From Costus lasius (taxonomy: Eukaryota > Streptophyta > Magnoliopsida > Zingiberales > Costaceae), in contig CM050453.2 in the NCBI GenBank assembly GCA_027563935.2, forward strand, positions 67,130,018-67,194,017: 64,000 nucleotides of DNA, given 5' to 3'. Within the stretch, counting starts at the first letter, position 1. The number at the start of each line of letters is the position of its first letter. Position numbers and translations under genes: made by a program. The notes under the pieces are model-generated. The model saw nothing but the letters and a program-made list of their open reading frames with translations. It ran no database searches and was not told the DNA's origin. Shown here in pieces: positions 36,894 through 47,000 of the stretch.

Positions 36894-36953
36894 ATTAGCC
36901 AAAATGTTTTCGAAGCACGTTGTTTGAATGTTGCATGCTTGGTGACCCCATCA
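36894..36953 (+). repeat. K 3' LTR, right end
   Basis: The last 60 bp of the K LTR continue after the E2 insertion and end CCCCATCA at 36953. They differ from the 5' LTR by one base (GCACG versus GCGCG). They are followed not by the K target duplication but by TCTTGGTATCAG, which is what follows the 5' LTR. Confidence 0.9.
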
Positions 36954-37598
36954 TCTTGGTATCAGCTCAATGGTTAAAGGGACTTGCTTCGAAAGGGGCA
37001 AGTCGAGGGTTCGAGCCCCGCTGCAGGCATGTCAAAAGAGCCAAGTGCATGTGTTGCTTTGGCGTGAGACATGTGCGTGTGTCGCCCGGGGTTGAATCTT
37101 GGATCTTGCGGGCATGTGTTGCCCGAGGGGGTCGGACTTGGCATGTGTTGCTTGTCGACCCTTAGTGTTGTGCGGGAGGTGCGATGTGTTCCTTCCTCCC
37201 CACATCATAAAAGGTACCTTTTATGATGTGGGGAGGAAGGAACACATCGCACCTCCCGCACAACACTAAGGGTTGACAAGTAACACATGCCAAGTCCGAC
37301 CCCCTCGGGCAACACATGCCCGCAAGATCCAGGATTCAACCCCGGGCGACACACGCACATGTCTCACGCCAAAGCAACACATGCACTTGGCTCTTTTGAC
37401 ATGCCTGCAGCGGGGCTCGAACCCTCGACTTGCCCCTTTCGAAGCAAGTCCCTTTAACCATTGAGCCGTGTGTCGCCCGGGGTTGAATCCTGGATCTTGC
37501 GGGCATGTGTTGCCCGAGGGGGTCGGACTTGGCATGTGTTGCTTGTCGACCCTTAGTGTTGTGCGGGAGGTGCGATGTGTTCCTTCCTCCCCACATCA
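36954..37598 (+). other. Anomalous tail of K: PBS copy, palindrome and partial third copy
   Basis: TCTTGGTATCAG (36954-36965) repeats the 12 bp after the K 5' LTR, including two-thirds of the primer site, then diverges. A 502-bp palindrome follows (36965-37466). Positions 37467-37598 repeat 37076-37207 with one or two changes and end CCACATCA, immediately before the AGGGG duplication. I recognise no coding capacity. The origin is unknown. A template switch during reverse transcription or a repair event are candidates. Confidence 0.75.
36965..37466. repeat. Near-perfect 502-bp palindrome (251-bp arms, no spacer)
   Basis: Every position p pairs with 74431 minus p. By eye, only about three or four mismatches occur in 251 bp, and no indels. 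The centre is the 16-bp perfect palindrome TAAAAGGTACCTTTTA (37208-37223), flanked by CCCACATCA and TGATGTGGG. The outer ends are tRNA-like: AGCTCAATGG (box-A-like, 36964-36973) and GGTTCGAGCCC (box-B match, 37008-37018). Transcripts would fold into one long hairpin. Confidence 0.93.
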
Positions 37599-37603
37599 AG
37601 GGG
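37599..37603 (+). other. Target-site duplication of K, right copy (AGGGG)
   Basis: AGGGG follows the CCACATCA end and precedes the resumed C LTR. It matches 18989-18993 exactly. Confidence 0.85.
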
Positions 37604-38071
37604 TATGCGCCCCTCTCTATGGATGCTGAATTCGCCAAAGCAAGGCAACTTGGAGTTGCGCAAGCTATGGATATCTAAGCCGCCCTCTTCCTTTATAGTT
37701 GCGCCACCTTCCTTCATCCTCTTGTTTGTTGGCCGAGAGTCTCCTTGGAGGAGTCTTGTTGGCGTGAAGAACAAAAGGAGAAGGAGAAGGAGATTCCAGG
37801 AGGTGATCTTCTCTTCCCGAGGCTAGCACCGAGCGTGGAAGGGAGCAACGTTGAGAAGGTCGACGCGTGGATACTTGTAGAGGACGAGCACGTGAACGTC
37901 TTCAACTTGGCACCTTCATCCTAACAAGCAATAGAGGTACTAACCCTAACACATCCTTGTGTTCGCTCTCTCACATGGATCCTTGGGAAAGGAATGTGTT
38001 TCGGGTGTAATGCTTCTTCCGCTGCGTCCTGGGACTGCAAATTTTTAAATTACACCCAGCATTCCCCAACA
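37604..38071 (+). repeat. C 5' LTR, right part
   Basis: This is the distal 468 bp of the C LTR after the K insertion, ending ATTCCCCAACA at 38071 and followed by the primer site. The position relative to the TATA box at 18980 suggests it holds the transcribed R-U5 region. Confidence 0.85.
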
Positions 38072-38072
38072 G

Positions 38073-38084
38073 CGGTATCAGAGG
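38073..38084 (+). other. C primer binding site (tRNA-Met, two mismatches)
   Basis: CGGTATCAGAGG is an initiator-Met tRNA complement with changes at the first and last bases, 2 bp from the LTR end. It fixes the LTR boundary and the plus orientation. Confidence 0.85.
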
Positions 38085-39569
38085 TACTTGCGAGAAACAC
38101 AAGGTGTACGTTTGCTTGTGTGAAAAATTTTTGGAAAATTTTTCGTTCATCCATGCGCGTTTCACCTAGAAGGCGCTTTCATCCAAACTTCTTTTATCAA
38201 TTTTATGGCCGAAATTTGGATTGTGTTTATGATGGATTTAAGACCAAAGGCGCACGTAGTTTTGTCAAGTAGGACGGGCATTGTGTCTTCGGACTGGCCG
38301 GGTCTCTTGATCTGACAAAATTGCCAGCCGATAGGGTCCATGAAATCATCATGAAACTTGATCCCAATTTTAGCATAAATTTGATTGAGAGAGTGCTTTG
38401 GATGGAGTTGGCGCATAAGGGGATAAAATTTGATTATTCCGGTTTTTCAAATTTTATATATGCGCCACTTGTCTCTTCCTTGGGTTAATATGGTCATAGC
38501 GGGTGCCCTCCTGTGTTGTGATGTGGAAGCATGTTTCCACCTGTGATGAATGCTTGTAAAATCTTTCTGCCACCTGCGTGTGGTTCTCCCCTTCTTGATG
38601 TAAAATTTTCATCTTTCCTTAGAATAGATGTAGAACTGTTTACATAAGATAGGTTAAGGTTCATCAAAGACAACAAGGTGTCTTCTTCAACCGATATCAG
38701 AGTGGCGCCAGCTTTGGAAGCTTGGTGATGGACTTGCGGCTGAAGGAAGGACACTAGCTTTCGGCTTCTGGCATGGGCTGATTTGCTTTAGGGACTCGCA
38801 ACCCTTGGATGCACGATAACATGTCACATGGCTCGTGACAAGTTATGTGTATGAAAAGGGCTATGACCATATCGACCAAAATAGCATGCCTGTGATGGTT
38901 TATTATTTTGTCCATAGCATGCCAATGATGTTTTTCCTTTGCTGCCATAACCATAGGAAAACTGCATGCTAGAAAAGAATAAAAACATGCAAAAACTCTC
39001 AATACAATATCAAGTCGATAGCCTTCTAACGCGTAGCCCTCATCAAACTATCGATCTGTGGTGTTATGAACTGTTTCCCACCCTCGTGGGACACACCCAC
39101 TTATCTTTAGAAGGTGTGTGGTGACAATGATTTCCCCAGTCCAGTTTTAACCTGGGCGTGCCTTCGCAAGGAAATTCGTTGGCCCTGGGCATAACGGTTA
39201 GGACCAGACTTGACTAGTTTTTCATATGTCACTGACACTAGAGGCAGCTGTTGAGAGGATAGGGTTCTGTGTTGTATCCAGCCCTCGCTGGACACAGGGC
39301 GCCTAGTCTGTCTTAACTAAGAGGAATTGTGCGCGGCACAATTGGCTGGCATGCCTACCTAAGGAAGCATGGGACTCTCTGTGCATCTCAACTCACCCTC
39401 GTGAGTCGCGGAGACCTCGCGTGAAATTAGGATCCTACTCATGTATTTCCAAGTTGAGTTTTGAGAGTTATCAACTTGTTAAGGAAATAGTGGGAGTATA
39501 GCATTTAATTTTAAAGTCCTTGTTAAATGCTTTATCATAGTACTTATTTTGCTTGTTTGCTTATTGTAG
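38085..39569 (+). other. C leader with three conserved hairpins
   Basis: This untranslated leader is alignable in patches to the leader of A. It carries three spaced hairpins: CCCAC-CCTC-GTGGG (39077-39090), TCCAGC-CCTC-GCTGGA (39277-39292) and ACTCAC-CCTC-GTGAGT (39391-39406). It ends in a U-rich tract and TTGTAG just before the gag ATG, a 3' splice-site-like sequence. No coding region is seen. Confidence 0.75.
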
Positions 39570-40616
39570 ATGATTCCATCTCCTGAACCTAGATTGAAAC
39601 TTCTTAAAAATAAACTGGATGGAACAAATTGGACAAGATGGTTCAGACTTTTGTCCAAACTTCTAGAACATGAGAATATGGTATATCTTCTTGAAAGACC
39701 TCCAACCCAACCCTGTATATATTTTTGTACAGAGTGGGAGTGGAATGTCTATCTTGAACATTGTGTGGATAGTGAACATTACACTGCTCTTGTTTTGAGG
39801 TGCTTGACCCCTGAGGTCCAAGTTGAGTGTGATGAGATGGGGATCTATGATATGATCATACATCTTCGACGTCTCTTCACACCAGGCACTTCAAATAGTG
39901 ATCTAGAGAGTGTTGTTGGATCTTCTGGGTGTTTGCCTGAATCTAGGAATGACTATGGTTCCGTATCTTCGAAGCTAAAACTTCGGAAGACTGGGAATGC
40001 ATGGAAATTTCAGGATGGATTAAGGCCCAGGAAGAGCATGGCACAAAAGAAGGGATGTTATCCATCTGCTTCAGGTATTGTGTTACTGAGGTCTTTATGT
40101 CTACTTCTTATTCATGGGTACTGGGTACTGCATGAGGAGCTTACATATGTTTTTCATATGCAGGGACTCAAAAGAAGTAGGACAATAAGGCTTGGTGGAT
40201 CGACATTCGAGTCAGGGACGGAGCATTGGATGCTGCTGTTGATGTCATCTCACTACCTTCAAAGACTTCAACTAGAACTTTGCTAGTATGTACTAGCTTT
40301 TGTATTAGAACATTATGTCCATTATTTTGAATGGATTTTCAGTTTGAAATAAATTGGTATTTCTTTATATCTGGAATGTTCTATAGTAGTGGTACAATTG
40401 ATAATAGCTTGTAGTTCTGTGTGTAACACTGAATAGATCAAATCCAATGATTCAATCAATACCATCTCTTTGCATTGTCTCTTGGGCCATAAGACAAAAG
40501 TCACATCTAAAAGTCCATGGACTATTGGGATCATTATCCTTTCAGGGTCATGATATATGTGAGCCTTGTCTAATGGACAAGATAACAGATGCTACCTTCA
40601 TTTAGGAAGGAGAGAT
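39570..40616 (+). pseudogene. C gag/protease/pre-integrase relic
   Basis: The start at 39570 gives MIPSPEPRLKLLKNKLDGTN, aligning with copia gag of A (NWTRWFRLLSKLLEHENMVYLLERPPTQP against FSDWYRHLKIVLKAERKLYVLETAIPPQP). After about 110 residues the gag body and zinc knuckle are largely missing and the frame breaks. Protease-like and pre-integrase remnants follow (CEPCLMDKIT near 40560). The relic is cut at 40616 by element A and resumes at 58736. Confidence 0.8.
40612..40616 (+). other. Target-site duplication of A, left copy (GAGAT)
   Basis: GAGAT precedes the LTR start. The right counterpart at 58736-58740 is GAGAG, 4 of 5 identical. The interrupted integrase sequence of C joins sensibly across it (GER...LLDLIHSDVC-like region). 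Confidence 0.65.
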
Positions 40617-42268
40617 TGTTGGGGTATGCCCTAAAGGCTAATGTTTGAGGCCTTGGGATTGTAACAGTATCATGTATAAACTCTTATGTTTATAAAGGCA
40701 ATGGTTGCTATTCAGTTTGTTATATTATCTGCTGCAATACATATACTTCTGAATAATGTCTCAATGCTGTTCAGCTGGGCTGACATGCAGTAAAGTCCTT
40801 AGTCGAGATATCTTGGCGAACATGAGACAGCCTTGATATGATTGAGACTAATATGTGTTCTAATCTTATAGGATGCTTCGAGCATGGAATAAGATGTAGA
40901 CTCATGGGTACATTGGATGTACTGGACAGACCCTACTAGGATATTCAATTGCTTGTCACAATGTGAATAATCCTTGATTGCAACAAGTGGCACATTTCCT
41001 CTGACTTGAGATCACTTGTGTTTCTAAATGATGATTGTCATTGTTTTGAGGTAGTTCAATATCATTTGAAACATAATGGTTATAGACTATCTTGGATGGT
41101 GAACTTGAGTCATGTTAGGGCGCTAGTGATAGACATAGGATTGCCGTCTCCTTGATTGGAGTGTGATGTTCTAAAGGGGCCCCCCTGGATGAGATGATTG
41201 AGAAAGTGTATGGCCATACCCAGGTGACTATGATCATCTGATCTAATCATGCTCATCATATTGGAGCTACAAGCTTGACACGCTTGTCCAATAAGAACAT
41301 CCAGTGGCAAAGGAAACTTGCATGCCTTGTGAAGTGGATTCACACTTGTGCTGTGGTTTGGGTGTAGTCTTGGAAGACTCTTTTCTTTATATCGGGAGAC
41401 AGTGATGTGTTGCTAGATACCCCTCACTGATCGTGATAACGTGAGTTATCGTTACCGACATTTAAAGAAAACCCTCAGGGTCGCACAATTTGATGATATG
41501 GCTTACTTAAGTCAGATCGTATGGACTGAATTGTTTGGGTTCAGTTTGAAAGGATTTAATCTCTGATTGTAAGTGAGATCTGGTCTGATCATGTTTGATT
41601 GATTAGGGCTTGAGATCGGTAAGCTTCGATAGAGAGAATGGATGCTAGATCGGTGAGATCTGGAGCCTTAGGGTTTAATTGTGATCTAGACCAAATCGCT
41701 TGGGTTAATTGGTCTTGGACCAAACTGAAATTGAACCAGCTCATCAAGTGAGCGCATGGTTCAAGTGGAGAGGAGTATGCGCTTGGGGTAATCCCATGGT
41801 CGCATGAAGAGAGTGGTTTACTATTTTTGGAAACCATGTTTCCAAATCGTGACCACGCCTCACGATAGCTTCTCTTCAAGCCTATTGTCGCTCCTTCCTC
41901 ACGTGGCTCTCTCATTCGAGTGTTTTTGGGGTTGACGACAAGAAGCAAATCGCCAAGCAAGGAAAATGTTCTCTCTTCCCTTCCATACGACAAGGACCTC
42001 TTGGAACCTTGCTAGCACAAGGAGCACCATCGGAGTAGGCGACTTCTTCATCTTGTGTGCGCATCCTTTGGAGGAGATCCCTATCACTCTCTGCTTCCAA
42101 GTCGCCATCTAGAAATGGCATCGGTATGACATCTTCTATGTTTGCAATCGGTTTAACAAGTTGATCATATGTTATGCATGAATCCGATCCCCTAGAAACC
42201 CTCTTCCGCTGCTTAAAAATTTTATACGCGCCATGCTTTAGGGTTTCGCCCCCTTCTGGGGTCTTTCA
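40617..42268 (+). repeat. A 5' LTR (1652 bp)
   Basis: It starts TGTTGGGGTATGCCC and ends GGGGTCTTTCA. It differs from the 3' LTR at roughly fifteen bases plus a 28-bp deletion near 41654, which removed sequence between short GATC-containing repeats. A stem-loop GTACAT-TGG-ATGTAC lies at 40908-40922. Confidence 0.93.
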
Positions 42269-42270
42269 AT

Positions 42271-42282
42271 TGGTATCAGAGC
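42271..42282 (+). other. A primer binding site (initiator tRNA-Met)
   Basis: A perfect TGGTATCAGAGC lies 2 bp after the LTR end at 42268. Confidence 0.95.
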
Positions 42283-44094
42283 GGTTATATGCATGTTTGT
42301 ATGATTGCTTAACTTTAGTGATCCATGTTTGCGCAACACCTTAGATCTAAACTACATGCGAAAGTTATTCATGCGAAAACTACATGAAGTATGATTTTTT
42401 ATCATTAGCGCATGTATCTAGTTGGCGCATACATTTAGTTTTTCTCAAAAACTTCTTTACTTGCGTGACTCACCTTAGATCTAAATGGCGCCTGCTATAA
42501 GTCCTTAGACGGGTTAGTAGGGTTGAAGTCATCTCTAGTTAAGATCCAACTAGTCTGATCAGACCATCTGACAGCCTAGATGGGTCGACCAGATGGCACC
42601 TATGCGCAAGCATAAGGTGGCTATAGGTCGACTGCATCAAAGGCGTGTAGCGAGGTCTGGTTGAGACAACTAGTGAACATGCATGAGTTAGGCCCGGGGT
42701 CACACCAGCTTGCCAAAACTCATGTAGGTTGTTCAGCCCTAGCGCATGCATAGTTGACCACTGGGTCGACTCAAGTCAGTTAGGACTTGGTGCATGCAAG
42801 GGCAGTGGATCTGACTAGGTCTGATGAGTGGATCCCTATTAATGGACCGTTGTAAGGTAGTAGGGCACATAAGGAAAATAAAATTGATGCCAATGGGTTT
42901 TTTGAAAATTTTATTTTCATGAATGAATCACATGTTGATTGTAAGCATATGCTTGTTTATTTAATCTTATGTGGGACGCCTAATTAATGTGTGTTGTACT
43001 GGGGCCTGCGAGCCTAGTTAAAACTTGTAAATTAATTTATATTGTGATCTGCGCATCACATTGCATTTAATTTATAAAATGTAATTGACCTGTGAGTCAA
43101 TCTTGTCTAGATAGATTAATTTGTAAATTAATCAGACAAGAGCACAGAGCACACTTGGCAGAGGCGCTTGCAGCAGAGGCTTGACCAGGTGGGAGGTCCA
43201 GGGTTCGACTCTGGGACCAGGCGCATTTTCCCTGGTAGGCGCATCTGAGCTGCAGATGGCGCTTAGGCCCTGGGTTGGGCCAGATGAGAAGCAAAAGACC
43301 CATGAAGAAAAGCAAGTGAAGACTTAAGTTTAATTTAAGGTCTTACTTAGGCTTAATGGGCTTTTACCACATAAGATCAGCATGCTTTCTATTTATTGCT
43401 TTTATAATTAGAATTGCATGAGTTTATCTTCTGCTATCACCATAGGAAGTGCATGATAGTCAAGAAGATAAAAGACCGTTAAAATCCAACGCTAAAATAT
43501 CAAGCTCGTAAGCCTTCTGACGCGAAACCTCACTGTTCTGATTATCGTTGGAGCCGTGTTGTACCCACTCAGTGGGCACGTCCATCTATCTTCAGACGGT
43601 GCGGGATTACACTTGCGTGTTACAGAGAAGGGATTTATCACTTCTCGTTGCTCAGCATAGCACGTGGTGGTCCAGGGAGTAGGTCGGGTCAGCTTGACCA
43701 TGTAGGCTACATATGTGGCGCATATGGTAGCACATGGAGGCAGCCATCTGTGGGATCAGAGACTGTGTTGTACCAACTCAGTTGGCATAGTCAGCTGGAT
43801 TGCCCAGATGAAGGGGAATCGCACGGGTTGGCGATTGGCAGGGACTGCCTACCAGAAATTAGTGCTTGTACTCTCTGTGCATCTTATCTCGCCTGAGCGG
43901 GATGCGGAGACCAAGTATGAAATCTGGATCCCATCTCACTAAAAGAGTGTTACTCTTTCGGACTGTTTTCTTGGATTTTTCAGTCAGATAAAATAGTGAG
44001 AAAAGAATCTTTCTTAAGTCCTGGATTGATTCTGAACATTGATACTGACCTTGCTGTTCTTGCATTGTTGTAGATTCCTGCAGCAACGAACGCC
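42283..44094 (+). other. A leader: structured, possibly spliced
   Basis: This 1.8-kb untranslated leader has three hairpins: CCCAC-TCA-GTGGG (43564-43576), CCAAC-TCA-GTTGG (43773-43785) and TCTCGC-CTGA-GCGGGA (43887-43902). A tRNA T-arm-like hairpin lies at 43195-43218 within a 57-bp segment (43168-43224) flanked by AGGCGC repeats and absent from D. It ends with a pyrimidine-rich tract and TTGTAG at about 44068-44073, resembling a 3' splice site 21 bp before the gag ATG. Confidence 0.75.
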
Positions 44095-47000
44095 ATGAGC
44101 TTCAAAGTGCGATCCCTACTGGAAAGGGAGAAGTTTGCTGGGCCGAACTTCTCAGATTGGTACAGACACCTTAAGATTGTTCTTAAGGCAGAGAGGAAAC
44201 TGTATGTCCTCGAGACGGCTATACCGCCTCAGCCCGCTCCGACCGCCGCAAGGGCGGTTCGGGATGCCTATGAAAAGCATGTCAATGATAGCATTGATGT
44301 CGCTTGCCTGATGCTAGCGTCTATGACGCCACCGCTGCAGTGTCAGCATGAGGATATGTCGGCTATAGAAATTATAGCAAACCTCAAGATGCTGTATGCT
44401 GCGCAAGCGAGGACTGAGCGCTATAATTTGACTAAGCTGTTCTTTCAGAGCAAACTGGCTGAAGGGAGCCCAGTGGGAGCTCACGTACTCAAGATGATTG
44501 GGCACAAGGAGGCTCTAGAGAAATTGGGGCATACCATCAATCAGGAGCTTGCTGTAGACATTATTCTGCAGTCTCTCCCGCCCTCTTTCGATGCGTTCAT
44601 CATTAACTTTAATATGAACAAAATCGATTGTACTCCGGCAGAGCTGCTGAATATGCTCTTGACTACTGAGGAGACTCTGAAGGGAAAGCCTTCAACCTCT
44701 GTCTTGATGTTTCCTTCAAGGAACAAGAAGAAGGGGAAGAAGGGCAAGACCCCTGTCAAGAGCTACAGCAAGGCTCTGAAGCAAAAGGTCAAGCGGTCGA
44801 AGGAATACAGATGTTTCCACTGTGGCCAGCTGGGTCACTGGAAAAAGGACTGTAAAGCGCTCCAAGGAGACAAGAGGGGAAGCATCGCTTCTGGCTCAGG
44901 TATATACGTGACGGAAGTCATGGTTTCATCTTCTTCTATTTCATGGGTGTTGGACACTGCATGTGGAGTTCACATTTGTTCAAATGTACAGGAACTCAGG
45001 AGAAGAAGACAGGTGGGACAGCATGAGGTGGACCTACGAGTTGGAAACGGGGCACGGGTTGCTGCTGTTGCTGTAGGAGACTATTTCATCTCTTTACCAT
45101 CTGGACTTGTATTGGAACTAGACAATTGTTACTTTGTTCCCAGCATTACTAAAAATATTATCTCCATTCCTGCTCTTGTCAGGAAGGGGTTTTCCTTTGA
45201 ATGCAATATTTCAAAATGTGTTCTTTCTTTAGATAATATTGTTTATGCTACTGGTTCAATTAACAATGGGTTATTCATGTTGGACATGGAATGTTCTATA
45301 CACAATATTGATAATAAGAAAGCCAAATATGCTGATGACAGCACCTTGCTATGGCATAGTCGTTTAGGTCATATTAACAAGAAACGCATTAAGCGGTTGC
45401 ATGATTATGGACTGCTGGGATCATTCTCCTGTGAGGAGATTGATACATGCAAAGCTTGTTTGATGGGCAAAATGACGAAGTCGCCTTTTCCTCATAAAGG
45501 TCAAAGGACTTCAGGTTTACTTGACCTTATACACAGTGATGTGTGTGGGCCTTTTAGTAAACATGCCAGAGGTGGCTATCAGTACTTCATTACCTTCACT
45601 GATGATTTCAGTAGATATGGGTATGTCTATCTTATGAGACATAAAAGTGAATCTTTTGACAAGTTCAAAGAGTTCAAGAATGAAGTACAGAATCAGCTTG
45701 GCCGAAATATCAAGGCACTTCGTTCTGATCGAGGTGGAGAATACCTAAGTCGAGAGTTTACTGACTATCTAAAGGAGTGTGGGATTATCTCACAGCTCAC
45801 TCCACCAGGAACACCGCAATGGAATGGTGTGTCTGAGAGGAGGAACAGAACCTTATTGGATATGGTTCGTTCTATGATGAGTCAAGCTACTCTACCTTAC
45901 TCCTTTTGGGGATTTGCACTGGAGACAGCTGCAAAGGTACTAAACCGAGTGCCATCCAAGGCAGTTTCAAAGACCCCATATGAATTATGGTATGGGAAAC
46001 AGCCTAGCTTGACATTTATCAGGATCTGGGGCTGCGAGGCTTATGTCAAAAAGCTCGCCTCTGGGAAACTAGAGAGCAGATCTGAGAAATGTATCTTTGT
46101 CGGTTACCCTAAGGAAACTAAGGGTTATTATTTCTACGATCCCAAAGAGAACAAGGTGTTTGTTGCTCGGACGGCCATATTTCTTGAGAAGGAGTTTCTT
46201 CTGCAAGAGGCCAGTGGGAGAGAAATAAAGCTGGATGAGAATCCAGAGGAAGGACAAAGTGGTCAAGCACAGTTGGATGAGCCTGAGCCAGTAGAACAGG
46301 TTACTGAACAACCTGAGGCTCAGATATCACGGGAACCGCGAAGATCGGGAAGGATCCGTCGACAGCCTGAGCGCTATGACGGAGTCTACATCATTGATAA
46401 TGATGAACCCCTCACTTATGCGGATGTGGTCAGTGGACCGGACTCAGCTAGATGGCTTGAAGCTATGCGCGCCGAGATGGACTCCATGTCAGATAACCAA
46501 GTCTGGGATTTGGTTGATCCGCCTCCGGGAGTTATCCCTATAGGCTGTAAATGGATCTTCAAGAAGAAGATTGACATGGATGGTAACGTGGTTACCTATA
46601 AAGGCAGGCTAGTTGTGAAAGGTTTCAAACAAATCTACGGGATAGATTATGATGAAACTTTCTCACCTGTAGCTATGTTTAAGTCTATTCGGATTCTTTT
46701 CGCGATAGCAGCATATTATGATTATGAGATCTGGCAAATGGATGTGAAGACTGCTTTCCTTAATGGAAATTTGCAGGAGGATGTGTATATGACACAACCA
46801 GAAGGTTTCACTAATCCATCAGATCGTCATAAAATATGCAAGTTAAAGAAGTCTATTTATGGACTTAAACAAGCATCGAGAAGCTGGAATATTCGTTTTG
46901 ATGAATCAATCTCTGAATTTGGTTTCATCAAGAACGAGGATGACCCGTGTGTATATAAGAGGTTTAGTGGGAGCGTGATTACTTGCCTAGTCCTCTACGT

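Larger units (their letters stand above)
18994..37598 (+). mobile_element. K: CRM-like gypsy element with an anomalous right end, interrupted by E2
   Basis: K comprises a 5' LTR (18994-20784), PBS, a single gag-pol frame with one stop, a 3' LTR (25493-27218 plus 36894-36953, split by E2), and a 645-bp tail (36954-37598) that ordinary elements lack. The outer termini TGATGTGGG and CCCACATCA are perfect 9-bp inverted repeats and the flanks are a perfect AGGGG duplication, so the tail entered with K or was added inside it. The LTRs differ at about five positions in 1.79 kb, apart from a poly-C length change. Confidence 0.85.

Noticed and set aside
36965..37030. Possible tRNA gene (box A and box B present)
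   Set aside because: No acceptor stem pairs around it and the anticodon arm is not formed properly. At most it is a tRNA-derived fragment.
37575..38272. Short frames that might be remnants of a host gene between K and the copia leader
   Set aside because: The interval is the R-U5 part of the C LTR, followed by its PBS and leader, and shows no coding-like conservation.
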